Shown here one piece after another: positions 34,101-41,832 of a DNA stretch of 64,000 nt (positions are counted from its first letter, which is position 1; the number at the start of each line of letters is the position of its first letter). Below the pieces are notes generated by a model. That model was not told the DNA's origin. It did no database searches and saw only the letters and a program-made list of their open reading frames with translations. The stretch comes from Amycolatopsis solani. GTDB taxonomy: Bacteria; Actinomycetota; Actinomycetes; Mycobacteriales; Pseudonocardiaceae. The position numbers were made by a program, and so were the translations under genes. Location: the NCBI RefSeq assembly GCF_033441515.1, contig NZ_JAWQJT010000004.1, forward strand, positions 1 through 64,000, written 5' to 3'.

Positions 34101-34576
34101 GGATCGGAAGGACAGATGGCGCCGGGCGCCTGCGGGGTTCCGGGCTGCGCGTTCGGCGCCGTCGCGTTCGCCCCGGCCGCCGGCGTGGTCGGCGCGGGCA
34201 GCGTGACCTTGCTGTCCGGCAGCACGGAGGCCACCGCGGGGTCCTGCGCGAGCGCGGCCGCCTGCGCCGGGCTGACGGTCGCGGAGAAGGCATTGCCGAC
34301 CGCGAAGTGCTTGACGTTCGACGGCGCCGGTCCGGTGAGTTTGCCGAGGACCGCATTCTGCGCTCTGGTCGCTTGGTCGCGTCTGCTCCCGGAGGCGGCC
34401 TTCGTCGGTGGCGCGGCGGCGAGCTGGTCCCCCAGCACGACGATCACCGCCTGCGGCGCGCTGTCGGCGCTCGCCACGGGAGCGGCCAGCGCCGCCGTTT
34501 GAGTCGATCCGGCCAGCACCAAACCACCGATGGCGGCGAGGACGACGGGACGGAATATCAGCGACGAACGCCGCAT
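31163..34576 (-). CDS. Secreted S8/S53-like serine protease with sedolisin-type active-site pattern
   Basis: A 1137-residue exported protein. The signal peptide is at 1-32 (VVLAAIGGLVLAGSTQTAAL). The peptidase domain spans ~165-560. The subtilisin Asp position reads VKVAFLADNMD (Asp replaced by Ala198), and the His region reads GAEAFGDASSIAAQG, with no His. Instead Glu236 and Asp240 are four residues apart, Asp350 sits in TSSGDAG and Ser452 in GGTSESAP. This Glu-Asp-Asp-Ser set copies the sedolisin (S53) catalytic site. The C-terminal half is several Ig-like beta domains. The ATG at 34576 has GGGAG ahead. Likely an extracellular protease, perhaps acid-active. Confidence 0.75.
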   Translation of the reverse strand: MRRSSLIFRPVVLAAIGGLVLAGSTQTAALAAPVASADSAPQAVIVVLGDQLAAAPPTKAASGSRRDQATRAQNAVLGKLTGPAPSNVKHFAVGNAFSATVSPAQAAALAQDPAVASVLPDSKVTLPAPTTPAAGANATAPNAQPGTPQAPGAICPSDPAKPLLEPEALTSIHAFSTDGSKSASDLADGSGVKVAFLADNMDPNYADFIRPDGSKVFSDYQDFSGDGPATTDSGAEAFGDASSIAAQGTVVHDLSKFVNQAHPLPPGCNIVVKGVSPGASLVGLNVFGSTATNSAILQAIDYAVTVDHVDVINESLGLNQYPDTSSRELFQVFNDEAVAAGVTVTTSSGDAGTTSTIGSPATDPLVISAGATTDNRLYAQTAYAAFPFSNGKWISDNISALSSSGITQNGRTIDLVAPGEGNWADCEPNFAECRTFQSPTQGADLESFGGTSESAPLTAGVAALVIQAYRGTHHGASPAPALVKQLITGTTRDLGLPADEQGSGLLDARAAVEAATTAPGTTGVPAGVSSNIALSTDQLTLEGAPGSTQTATVKVSNVGTKPLTVSTGTRGFAPLSTQTQTVPFDSATLPAFTYYNGAQWARKTVKFSVPPATDRLLTRMAWQGSPKTVNGAPVTPVVRLTLLAPDGTFVANSRPQGGAATANYANVDVRHPAAGTWTAVLYSAAGASGYTGDIQLAADAQRAVSYGQVSPPVLNLAPGQTKPVKLSLQTPASGGDADYSVTFGSSDGHQTSVSAVLRSLIPTGTGTGTFSGTITGGNARAVSPAQTFSYEFDVPRGKKDLDVAVHLSDPGTIVDAVLVDPNGELGDVNSNISLASPTTVAQGPAVQLTDANPLPGRWHLVLVVQNPVTGKELRQPFTGTVAFDRASVSAPALPSGGKLAAGQAVTVPVTVRNTGVEPIAVGVDARTDTAQTLQPVAIGGQTEVDLPEPGSIAPVYEVPPDTTKLSVATSSTVPAQVELQGSAAGIDVFGDLKKAQGGSTVSVATIGEKKGYVTKGIWFADVQELGPFGPAGTPAGHASYTSSLVTAGFDHAVTSSTGDPYDQAIDPAGTGGTPVIIQPGRSAVIQVTITPSGSRGTDIAGHLNLATVPTLPTGATGLPEEGTGEVIATLPYHYRIG

Positions 34577-34620
34577 ATGCAGCTCCCTGGTCGTAGGGCA
34601 CACAACAATCAGACCCGGCC

Positions 34621-34649
34621 AAATCGGACGTATTCCGGAGGGCCGATTT
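34621..34649. promoter_or_regulatory. Inverted repeat upstream of protease gene
   Basis: AAATCGG and CCGATTT form a perfect 7-bp inverted repeat with a 15-base spacer, 45 bases ahead of the protease start. It lies in the ~200-base interval before the TetR gene, where no other feature is recognised. It may be an operator or part of the mRNA leader. Confidence 0.3.
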
Positions 34650-34775
34650 AGCCGCCAGGAGACTATTGCCGTTTCACGTCTTGTACACAAGCAACAATGG
34701 TCGGCAATTTCGCTCACGAAATCCGTGTCGCAAAGGGCGGTAAATCCGCATTGACCGACGACGGGCGCGGCGCTG

Positions 34776-35414
34776 TCAGGCGGACAGCAGGTAGCGCACC
34801 GCCGTCTCCTGCAGGTTGGCGACGAACGCGTCGTCGTCGATCGGCAGGGGGCTGGCGAATTCCGGGCCGTACGCGACCCGGATGACCGATGCGGCGAACA
34901 CGGTGCTGAAGCAGGAGCTGACCGCGGTCTCGGCGTCGGCGTGCGTGATGGTGTCCGCCAGCCGCAGGACCACGTGCGCGAATCCGCTCCCGAGCTCCTG
35001 GCTGTAGCGGGAACCCCGGCGGCGGATTTCGGCGTGTGACGCGGAGATCAGGATGACGGCCCGCAGGAACCGTTCGTGGCGGAAGAACATGCCGACCGTT
35101 TCGGCCACCGCCGCCCGGACGAGTTCGGCCGCCGGCAGGCCGCTCCAGCGGCGGTCGTCGGCGAACACCTGGTGCTCCGCGCGCATGCTCTGGATGCGGT
35201 GTTCGTAGACGGCGAGGAAGAGCGCCTCCTTGCCGGCGGTGCGGGCGTAGATCGCCGGCGGCGCCACGCGGGCCCGCTCGCACACGGCGGCGATGGTGAA
35301 CGCCTCGTACCCGCCGTCCTCCAGGAGCGCCACCCCGGCGTCGAGCACCCGGTTCCACGCCTCGCGGCTGCGCCGCTGCTTGGGCGGCCGGATCTCGAGG
35401 TCCTCCTCGCCCAT
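34776..35414 (-). CDS. TetR-family transcriptional regulator
   Basis: A 212-residue TetR regulator. The DNA-binding domain is at ~15-65 (RVLDAGVALLEDGGYEAFTI, then VCERARVAPPAIYARTAGKE); helices after that form the effector domain. It is divergent from a flavin monooxygenase gene, and the shared promoter contains two similar palindromes that are probably its operators. It therefore likely represses both itself and the monooxygenase. Confidence 0.85.
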   Translation of the reverse strand: MGEEDLEIRPPKQRRSREAWNRVLDAGVALLEDGGYEAFTIAAVCERARVAPPAIYARTAGKEALFLAVYEHRIQSMRAEHQVFADDRRWSGLPAAELVRAAVAETVGMFFRHERFLRAVILISASHAEIRRRGSRYSQELGSGFAHVVLRLADTITHADAETAVSSCFSTVFAASVIRVAYGPEFASPLPIDDDAFVANLQETAVRYLLSA

Positions 35415-35441
35415 GTCGCCGCCCTCCCGCCGTCCCGGACC

Positions 35442-35494
35442 TTGACAGAACCGTAGCGCACGCTACAAACTGACGAAACAGTAGCGCTCGCTAT
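35442..35494. promoter_or_regulatory. Tandem TetR operators over a promoter
   Basis: GTAGCGCACGCTAC (35453-35466) is a perfect palindrome. A second copy, GTAGCGCTCGCTAT (35481-35494), starts 28 bases later and keeps a perfect TAGCG/CGCTA core. On the plus strand TTGACA (35442-35447) and TACAAA (35464-35469), 16 bases apart, could be the promoter for the monooxygenase, with the first palindrome inside it. This is the classical layout of a TetR-repressed promoter. Confidence 0.7.
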
Positions 35495-35523
35495 TGTTTC
35501 CGCTCGACGTCGCGAGGTCTCCC

Positions 35524-36732
35524 ATGGCCGTCCCGCACTCTGACCCACCCCGCGGCCGCGTCGCCATCCTCGGTGCCGGTCCGGCCGGCATGGCCACGGC
35601 CCTGTCCGTCGCTCAGGCCGGGCACGACGTCGTCGTCTACGAGCGCTACCGCGAGGCACGCCCGGCGGGAAACATCCTCAACCTGTGGCCGCCGCCGCTG
35701 AAGGCGCTGCGCGCGCTCGGCGTGGACATCGACGACTTCGGCTCGCCGACGAACACCGAGTTCCGCAACATCCACGGCCACGTCCGCGTCCACGTCGAGC
35801 AGGACCCGGAGACCAAGAGCGCCTACGGTGGCGGGTTCATCGGGCTGCTGCGGCCGGAACTGTACGAGCGGATGCTCGCCGCCATCCCGCCGGGCACCAT
35901 CCGGTTCAACCAGCACGTGAGCCGCATCGAGCAGGACGACCGCGCGGTCACCCTGCACTTCGCCGACGGCACCACGGCAGACCACGAGCTGCTCGTCGGC
36001 GCCGACGGCATCGACTCGCTGGTGCGGCGCACGCTGTGGGGCGACGCGCCCCGGCGGGAGCACCGGCTGCACATCTTCGGCGGCTTCACCTTCGACGACG
36101 TCGCCGGCACCGAACCCCACAAGTCCGTCCTGACGCACAGCGCGACGGTGCAGGGAAGCTGGACCTCGATCCGGTACAAGGGCCGCGACGGCTTCCAGTG
36201 GTGGGTGCTCGCCGCCACCGATCCCGGAGCCCCGGCGCCGGCCGACCTCAAGGCCGCGGCCGCCGCGCTGGCCGAGGGGTTCCTCGCTCCCCTGCCCGGC
36301 CTGATCGACCGGACGGAGCCGGGCAACGTGCAGCACTGGGTCCTGCGGGATCGGCCCCGCCTGAAGCAGTGGTCCCGGGGGCGGGCCACCCTCGTGGGCG
36401 ACGCGGCCCATCCGACCTCACCGTACGCGGCCTACGGCGCCGGGATGTCCATTGAGGACGGTTACTTCCTCGGCCGCGCCCTGCGCGGCGTCGACCTCGG
36501 CGACTTCACCGCGGTACAGCGGTGCCTGCGGAGCTACGAGGACCCGCGCAAACCCCACACTGCCCGTCAGGTCCAGCAGGCGTGGATCCTCGGCAAGGTC
36601 TTCCACCACGCCCCGGCGCCCCTGCGGCCCCTCCGGGACTTCGTCTTCGACCACACCCCGTTCCTGCAGAAGGTCGTGGGCGACGCCAACCACGGCGAGA
36701 TCAGCAAGCAACTGGCCCTGATCGAGGACTGA
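35524..36732 (+). CDS. FAD-dependent aromatic monooxygenase
   Basis: A 402-residue group A flavin monooxygenase. The FAD site is VAILGAGPAGMATALSVAQA, the second motif LLVGADGIDSLVRR, and the third LVGDAAHPTSPYAAYGAGMS. These enzymes hydroxylate aromatic acids or similar compounds with NAD(P)H and oxygen. The ATG at 35524 is chosen; an upstream start at 35494 would lie inside the operator. It is controlled by the divergent TetR gene and is next to an aromatic catabolic cluster, to which it may supply a hydroxylated substrate. Confidence 0.8.
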   Translation: MAVPHSDPPRGRVAILGAGPAGMATALSVAQAGHDVVVYERYREARPAGNILNLWPPPLKALRALGVDIDDFGSPTNTEFRNIHGHVRVHVEQDPETKSAYGGGFIGLLRPELYERMLAAIPPGTIRFNQHVSRIEQDDRAVTLHFADGTTADHELLVGADGIDSLVRRTLWGDAPRREHRLHIFGGFTFDDVAGTEPHKSVLTHSATVQGSWTSIRYKGRDGFQWWVLAATDPGAPAPADLKAAAAALAEGFLAPLPGLIDRTEPGNVQHWVLRDRPRLKQWSRGRATLVGDAAHPTSPYAAYGAGMSIEDGYFLGRALRGVDLGDFTAVQRCLRSYEDPRKPHTARQVQQAWILGKVFHHAPAPLRPLRDFVFDHTPFLQKVVGDANHGEISKQLALIED

Positions 36733-36743
36733 CGTTCACCCCG

Positions 36744-37673
36744 TCACGCCCGGCAGGTCAGCGGGCGGCCGCCGTTGTAGGCGACCATGTCGCGGAACGC
36801 GCCCGGGACGTCGATGCGGGCGCCCGGCGCGGCACCGTTCTCCTCGGCGTAGGCGCGGTGCAGGTTGCCGGCGATGCGCTCGCTGTCGAGCCAGCCGGCG
36901 TACGGACCGAGGTCGCACTGACGGGCGGCTTCCAGCGGCGAGAGCCCGGCCGCGACACCCTGCTTCGCGACCTCCTGGACGAAACGCATGTACCCCAGCG
37001 CGTCGTCGATGACCTCGGGGCCGCACACCGGACCGTGGCCGGGCACGATCGTCGTGGCGCCGAACGCGGGGATCACGTCCTCGAGGACCGCGATCGAGCC
37101 GGAAACCGAACCGGAGAGCAGGAACGGTGTTCCGCCGGCGAACAGCAGGTCGCCGGCGAACAGCACGGACCGCTCCGGCACCCAGATGACCGAGTCGTTC
37201 GTGGTGTGCGCCGGAGTGCCCACGTGGCGGACCTCGCAGCGCAGGTCGTCGACCCACAACGTGACGCCCTCGCGGTAGGTCAAAAACGGGGGTGCAGGCG
37301 GGAGCGAGCCCTCGTCGATCTCCTCGAAGATCCCGGTCAGTGGTGGCGTGGCGGCCATGGCGAGCATTTCGGACCGGGTGTTCTCGTGCGCGACGATCGT
37401 GGCCCCGGGCAGCCATCCGTTGCCTGCGGTGTGGTCGGGATGGCTGTGCGTGTTGACGAGGGTGTGCACCGGTCCCGGCGACACGGCCCGCATGGCGGCG
37501 GCGAACGCGCGGGTGCGCCGCTCCGTCGAGCAGGTGTCGACGGCGACCGTGCCGGACCGCCCGACGAGCATCCCGGTGTTGTTGATCATCCAGCCGCCGT
37601 CGGGTTGCACGTAGGCGTAGATGCCGCCACCCAGGTCCTCGACCCGGGGATCGCCCACAGCGTCGTCACTCAT
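36744..37673 (-). CDS. MBL-fold metallo-hydrolase
   Basis: A 309-residue metallo-beta-lactamase-fold hydrolase. The metal motif is NTHSHPDHTAGN, with further His in HVGTPAHTTND, Asp in LFAGDLLFAGG and His in VPGHGPVC. Proteins of this type hydrolyse lactones, thioesters or other esters. The start is ATG at 37673. It is divergent from the LysR gene, sharing an 87-base promoter region with a LysR box, so it probably belongs to that regulon. It may open a lactone or thioester in the aromatic pathway. Confidence 0.75.
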   Translation of the reverse strand: MSDDAVGDPRVEDLGGGIYAYVQPDGGWMINNTGMLVGRSGTVAVDTCSTERRTRAFAAAMRAVSPGPVHTLVNTHSHPDHTAGNGWLPGATIVAHENTRSEMLAMAATPPLTGIFEEIDEGSLPPAPPFLTYREGVTLWVDDLRCEVRHVGTPAHTTNDSVIWVPERSVLFAGDLLFAGGTPFLLSGSVSGSIAVLEDVIPAFGATTIVPGHGPVCGPEVIDDALGYMRFVQEVAKQGVAAGLSPLEAARQCDLGPYAGWLDSERIAGNLHRAYAEENGAAPGARIDVPGAFRDMVAYNGGRPLTCRA

Positions 37674-37727
37674 GCGTTCACCCTCGTCCGCGGTGGTTCC
37701 CCCGGGAAGCTGATTTCGCGTATACCC

Positions 37728-37748
37728 GTCATCGATGAGACTGATGAC
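37728..37748. promoter_or_regulatory. LysR box between MBL and LysR genes
   Basis: GTCAT, eleven bases, then ATGAC is a perfect T-N11-A type inverted repeat. It overlaps the perfect palindrome TCATCGATGA (37729-37738) and contains the half-site CTGATG also seen three times in the region 38683-38719. Confidence 0.6.
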
Positions 37749-37760
37749 CTGGAGGCCGCC

Positions 37761-38666
37761 GTGCAGCTGTCGAACCTGGATCTGAACCTCTTGGTTTCGC
37801 TGGACGTCCTGCTGGAGGAACGGTCCGTGACACGCGCCGCGGCGCGCTTGGGCTTGTCCCAGCCCGCGCTCTCGGGCGCGCTCGCCCGGCTGCGACGGCA
37901 CTTCGACGATCCCCTGCTCATCCGTTCGGGCAACACGTCCGAGCTGAGCCCGCTCGCCCAGGCGCTGCGGCTTCGCACGTCACACGCGCTAAACGAGGTC
38001 GAGCGCGTGTTCGCCAGCGAGGCCGTGTTCACCCCCGCGGCCTCACGGCGCACCTTCACCGTGCAGGCCTCGGACTACGCCATGGCCGTGCTCGGTCCGC
38101 GGATCGCGCGGGTGCTGGCGGACCAGGCGCCGGGGGTCATGCTGCGGTTCGAGACCCATTCGAGCACCGCGACGGACAGCCCGGCCGACCTGCTGCGCGG
38201 GGTGGACGGCATGATCCTGCCGCGCGGCTTCGTGTTCGACCTCCCCGCCATCGACCTGTTCACCGACGAATGGGTGTGCGTGGCGGACCAGGACAACGAC
38301 GCCGTCGGCGAGGCGCTGACCATGACGGACATCGCCGAGATGCCCTGGGTGCTCACCTACCACGGATCGGCCCGTTTTCTCGGCGCTGTGCGGCAGCTGG
38401 AGCAGCTGGGGATCGAGCCCAGGGTCGAGGCGGTCGTCGAGAGCTTCCTCGCCCTGCCGTTCTACATCGCCGGCACCCGCCGGCTCGGGCTCGTCCAGCG
38501 CCACCTGGCGGACCTGCTGGCTCCCGGCAACCGGCTCCGGGTGCTCGCCTGTCCCTGGGACGTCGTGCCGGTGGTGGAAACGCTGTGGTGGCACCCGCTG
38601 CACACCCGCGACCCGGGTCACGCGTGGCTGCGGTCGGTCATCACCGAGACGGCCCGGCGCCTCTGA
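37761..38666 (+). CDS. LysR-family transcriptional regulator
   Basis: A 301-residue regulator of the NodD/PcpR-like LysR branch: LNLLVSLDVLLEERSVTRAA, then RLGLSQPALSGALARLRRHF and DDPLLIRSG. The effector domain follows. The GTG at 37761 has GGAGG five bases ahead. It is divergent from the MBL hydrolase gene and lies directly before the ring-cleavage operon that starts at 38772, both with CTGATG-containing repeats. It most likely activates these genes in response to an aromatic acid. Confidence 0.85.
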   Translation: MQLSNLDLNLLVSLDVLLEERSVTRAAARLGLSQPALSGALARLRRHFDDPLLIRSGNTSELSPLAQALRLRTSHALNEVERVFASEAVFTPAASRRTFTVQASDYAMAVLGPRIARVLADQAPGVMLRFETHSSTATDSPADLLRGVDGMILPRGFVFDLPAIDLFTDEWVCVADQDNDAVGEALTMTDIAEMPWVLTYHGSARFLGAVRQLEQLGIEPRVEAVVESFLALPFYIAGTRRLGLVQRHLADLLAPGNRLRVLACPWDVVPVVETLWWHPLHTRDPGHAWLRSVITETARRL

Positions 38667-38682
38667 AGCGACATTCGTCCGG

Positions 38683-38719
38683 CTGATGCGGGACATCAGT
38701 GATTTCGCCTTCCCTGATG
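38683..38719 (+). promoter_or_regulatory. Probable LysR binding region of the ring-cleavage operon
   Basis: CTGATG (38683-38688), CATCAG (38694-38699) and CTGATG (38714-38719) form two overlapping inverted repeats. TGATTTCGC (38700-38708) also occurs at 37711-37719 in the other promoter of this regulator. The site lies about 50 bases before the first gene of the operon. Confidence 0.55.
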
Positions 38720-38771
38720 CGGCGGCCCACACCGATAGTGGTGGTCGTCACAGCAAACGGAAGGACCGCCC

Positions 38772-39704
38772 GTGGTTGCCCCCTTCGCTCTCACCACCGT
38801 CACCGACGGCACCGCGGAGCGTCCCGCGCTGGTCGTCGACCTCGACGGGGAACCCGCCTGGCGTGACCTCTCCGATCTCGGGCCGTCCGTGCACGCGCTG
38901 CTGCAGGACTGGGATGCGGTGCTGCGGAAGCTGCACACGCTGACCGGCCAGGCCACCCGCCCGCTGGCGCGAGCACAGGTCCGGCCTCCGCTCGTGCCGG
39001 GTCAGGTTCTGCAGGCCGGCGCGAACTACCGCACGCACGTCGTCGAGCTCGCGGTCAAGCACGCCCCCGGCGACCGGCCTGAAGCCGAGGTGCGGGCCGA
39101 GGCCGTCGCGGCGATGGAGCGCCGCACCGCCGACAGCGAGCCGTACCTGTTCATCGGGCTGCCTTCGGCCATCACCGGCCCCTACGACGACGTCGTGCTG
39201 CCCGCCTACTCGGAGCAACACGACTGGGAGCTCGAGCTGGCCGTCGTGATCGGCCGGGAGGCATTCCGCGTGGATCGCGCCCACGCACTCGACCACGTCG
39301 CCGGCTACACGATCGCCAACGACCTGACCACGCGCGACCTGGTGTTCCGCCGGGACATGCCGGCGATCGGCTCCGACTGGTTCCGCGCGAAGAACGCCCC
39401 CGGCTTCACCCCGCTCGGCCCCTACCTGGTGCCCGCGGAGTTCGTGCCGGCGCATCCGCGGATCCGCCTCGAGCTCAACGGAGAGGTCATGCAGGACGAG
39501 TCCACAAAGGACATGATCTGCGACGTCGCCGCGATCATCGCCGCCGCGTCGCGGACGATCCCGCTGCGACCCGGCGACCTGCTGCTCACCGGCAGCCCGG
39601 CCGGCAACGGCATCGCCCACGGCCGGCTGCTGCGCGCGGGCGACGTCATGACCGGGACGATCACCGGGCTGGGTGGCCAGCGCACGCGGGTGGTCGCGCC
39701 GTGA
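38772..39704 (+). CDS. Fumarylacetoacetate hydrolase-family protein (first of two)
   Basis: A 310-residue FAH-superfamily enzyme (hydrolase, decarboxylase or isomerase of ring-cleavage products). Metal ligands are expected in YSEQHDWELELAVVIGR, and further blocks are GYTIANDLTTRDL, FRAKNAPGFTPLGPYLV and LRPGDLLLTGSPAGNG. The N-terminal ~75 residues form the small extra domain. The GTG start has GGAAGGA ahead. It is the first gene of a tightly coupled five-gene operon and its stop overlaps the monooxygenase start (GTGA). Confidence 0.8.
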   Translation: MVAPFALTTVTDGTAERPALVVDLDGEPAWRDLSDLGPSVHALLQDWDAVLRKLHTLTGQATRPLARAQVRPPLVPGQVLQAGANYRTHVVELAVKHAPGDRPEAEVRAEAVAAMERRTADSEPYLFIGLPSAITGPYDDVVLPAYSEQHDWELELAVVIGREAFRVDRAHALDHVAGYTIANDLTTRDLVFRRDMPAIGSDWFRAKNAPGFTPLGPYLVPAEFVPAHPRIRLELNGEVMQDESTKDMICDVAAIIAAASRTIPLRPGDLLLTGSPAGNGIAHGRLLRAGDVMTGTITGLGGQRTRVVAP

Positions 39705-40825
39705 CCGCGGTGGAGTCCGTCGGGATCATCGGCGCCGGCATGGCCGGCCTCGGCGTCGCCATCCTCCTCGCCGAGGCCGGTGTGCCGGTGGACGTCATCG
39801 AGACCACGGCGGAGGTCGGTGCCCTCGGGTCGGGAGTCACCCTGCAGGGCAACGCTTTGCGCGTCCTGCGTCGCCTCGGCGTGTGGGACGGGGTGGAGCG
39901 GGCCGGGTACGCGTTCGGCTCGGCCGGCCTGCGCACGCCGGACGGCACCCTGCTGGCCGAGATGACCGACGTCCGGACCGGCGGACCGGATCTACCCGCC
40001 ACGGTGGGGATCTACCGCCCCGACCTGGCGCGCCTGCTCGTCGATCGCGCGGTCGAGCTGGGGGCGAAGGTGCGGACCGGGATCCGGCCCGTCTCGCTCG
40101 AGCAGGACGACCACGGGGTGGACGTCGAATGCTCCGACGGCATCCGCGCTCGCTACGACCTCGTCGTGGGTGCCGACGGGGTGCGGTCGTGGACGCGTGA
40201 CGCGCTCGGCGTTCCACTGAGGACCGAGCCGGTGGGCATGGGAATCTGGCGCGCGTTCGCGCGGCGGCCCCCGTCGGTGACCCGCACCGACCTCGTCTAC
40301 GGCGGCACGGCCTACATCGCGGGGTACTGCCCGACCGGCGAGGACACGCTGTACGCCTACCTCGTCGAGAACGCCCAGGACCGCGGCACGCTCTCCCCCG
40401 ACGAGCGGCTCGCCACCATGCGCGGGCTCGCCGAGCACTACCACGGCGCGTGGGACGACATCCGCGAGAACCTGACCGACCCGTCCCGGGTGAACTACAC
40501 GTGGTTCGAGTGGCACCTCCTCGACGGGCCGTGGCACCGCGGCCGCACCGTGCTGATCGGCGACGCCGCCCACTGCTGCCCGCCGACGCTGGCCCAGGGG
40601 GCCGCTCAGGCGCTGGAGGACGCGCTGGTCCTGGCCGAGCTGCTCACCACCCGCGACGCACTGGACGAGGACCTGTGGTCGGCGTTCACCGCCCGCCGGC
40701 TCGACCGCGCGCGCACGGTGGTCGAGGGTTCGGTGCAGATGTGCCGCTGGCTGCTGGCCGGCGAGCGGGGCGACCTGCCCGGGCTGCTGGGCCGCGTCAA
40801 TTCCCTCCTCAAGGAGCTGCCGTGA
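39701..40825 (+). CDS. FAD-dependent monooxygenase (salicylate hydroxylase-like)
   Basis: A 374-residue group A flavin monooxygenase. FAD motifs are GIIGAGMAGLGVAILLAEAG at the start, LVVGADGVRSWTR in the middle, and LIGDAAHCCPPTLAQGAAQA near the end. It resembles salicylate or 6-hydroxynicotinate hydroxylases, which hydroxylate with or without loss of a carboxyl group. It would prepare an ortho-dihydroxy aromatic for the ring-cleavage dioxygenase encoded two genes later. GTG start overlaps the previous stop; its own stop overlaps the next GTG. Confidence 0.8.
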   Translation: MTAVESVGIIGAGMAGLGVAILLAEAGVPVDVIETTAEVGALGSGVTLQGNALRVLRRLGVWDGVERAGYAFGSAGLRTPDGTLLAEMTDVRTGGPDLPATVGIYRPDLARLLVDRAVELGAKVRTGIRPVSLEQDDHGVDVECSDGIRARYDLVVGADGVRSWTRDALGVPLRTEPVGMGIWRAFARRPPSVTRTDLVYGGTAYIAGYCPTGEDTLYAYLVENAQDRGTLSPDERLATMRGLAEHYHGAWDDIRENLTDPSRVNYTWFEWHLLDGPWHRGRTVLIGDAAHCCPPTLAQGAAQALEDALVLAELLTTRDALDEDLWSAFTARRLDRARTVVEGSVQMCRWLLAGERGDLPGLLGRVNSLLKELP

Positions 40826-41832
40826 ACGCGGACCTCGTGATCGACGTGCACGCCCACTGCCTCGTCGCCGAGGTGGAGGCGCTGGTCGACGGCGAGCCGG
40901 GGCTCGCCGAGCTCCGCGCCCTCGAAGCACGACGCCACGGCGCGGAGTCGATGGCCGTGTCGGGGCAGATGGTCCGGGCGGCCCTGCCCGCGCTGACGAC
41001 CGTGGGTCAGCGTCTCGCCGACATGGCCGCGGCGGGCGTGGACGTGCAGGTCGTTTCGCCGTCCCCGTCGCACTACCACTACTGGGCCCGCCCCGATCTC
41101 GCGACCGCCGTGTGCCGGGCGGCGAACCGCGGCGTGGCGGCCGTCGTCGGCGAGGCTCCCGACCGGCTGGCGGGGTTGGGGCTGGTTCCCTTGCAGCACC
41201 CCGATCTGTGCGTCGCCGCGCTCGACGACGCCCTCGGTCTCGGCCTCAAGGGCGTCGAGATCTCCTCCTTCGCCCCCGGCGTCGAGCTGTCGGACGCCCG
41301 GCTCGACCCGTTCTGGGCGCGGGCCGCCGAGACGGCCGCCGTGGTGTTCCTGCACCCCTTCGGCTGCTCGCTCGACGAGCGGCTCGACCGGTTCTACCTC
41401 GCCAACACGGTCGGGCAACCGGTCGAGAACGCCGTCGCCCTCTCGCACCTGATCTTCTCGGGAGTCCTGGACCGCCACCCGGACCTGCGGGTGGTCGCGG
41501 CGCACGGCGGCGGCTACCTGCCCACCTACCTCGGCCGGTCCGACCACGCCTGGCAGGTGCGCAGTGAGGCCCGGCAGTGCGCCGAGGCGCCTTCGGCGTA
41601 CCTGCGCCGGCTCTGGTTCGACTCGCTCGTCCACACCCCGCAGGCGCTGCGCGCGCTGGTCGCCGCCGTCGGCGCCGACCGGGTCGTGCTCGGCTCGGAC
41701 CACCCGTTCGACATGGGCGTGCCCGATCCGGTCGCCCGCCTCGACGCCGCCGGGCTCGGCGCGGCCGACCGCGCCGCGATCGCCGGGGGCACCGCGCGGA
41801 AGCTGGGGCTGGTCCCCGGAAAGGAATCCTGA
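40822..41832 (+). CDS. Amidohydrolase-2 (ACMSD-like decarboxylase/hydrolase)
   Basis: A 336-residue metal-dependent TIM-barrel enzyme of the amidohydrolase-2 group. Metal ligands are seen in DVHAHC (HxH), VFLHPFG, AAHGGGYLPTYLGR and LGSDHPFDMG. The closest known type is ACMSD/gamma-resorcylate decarboxylase, which removes a carboxyl group from ring-cleavage products or aromatic acids. AAGGAG lies five bases before the GTG at 40822. The ring-cleavage dioxygenase gene starts within its stop codon. Likely role: decarboxylation or hydrolysis of an intermediate. Confidence 0.8.
   Translation: MNADLVIDVHAHCLVAEVEALVDGEPGLAELRALEARRHGAESMAVSGQMVRAALPALTTVGQRLADMAAAGVDVQVVSPSPSHYHYWARPDLATAVCRAANRGVAAVVGEAPDRLAGLGLVPLQHPDLCVAALDDALGLGLKGVEISSFAPGVELSDARLDPFWARAAETAAVVFLHPFGCSLDERLDRFYLANTVGQPVENAVALSHLIFSGVLDRHPDLRVVAAHGGGYLPTYLGRSDHAWQVRSEARQCAEAPSAYLRRLWFDSLVHTPQALRALVAAVGADRVVLGSDHPFDMGVPDPVARLDAAGLGAADRAAIAGGTARKLGLVPGKES

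Noticed and set aside
14423..34576. The two large secreted proteases both have exactly 1137 residues with the chosen starts.
   Set aside because: Domain order, active-site residues and sequence are different, so this is a coincidence and not a duplication.
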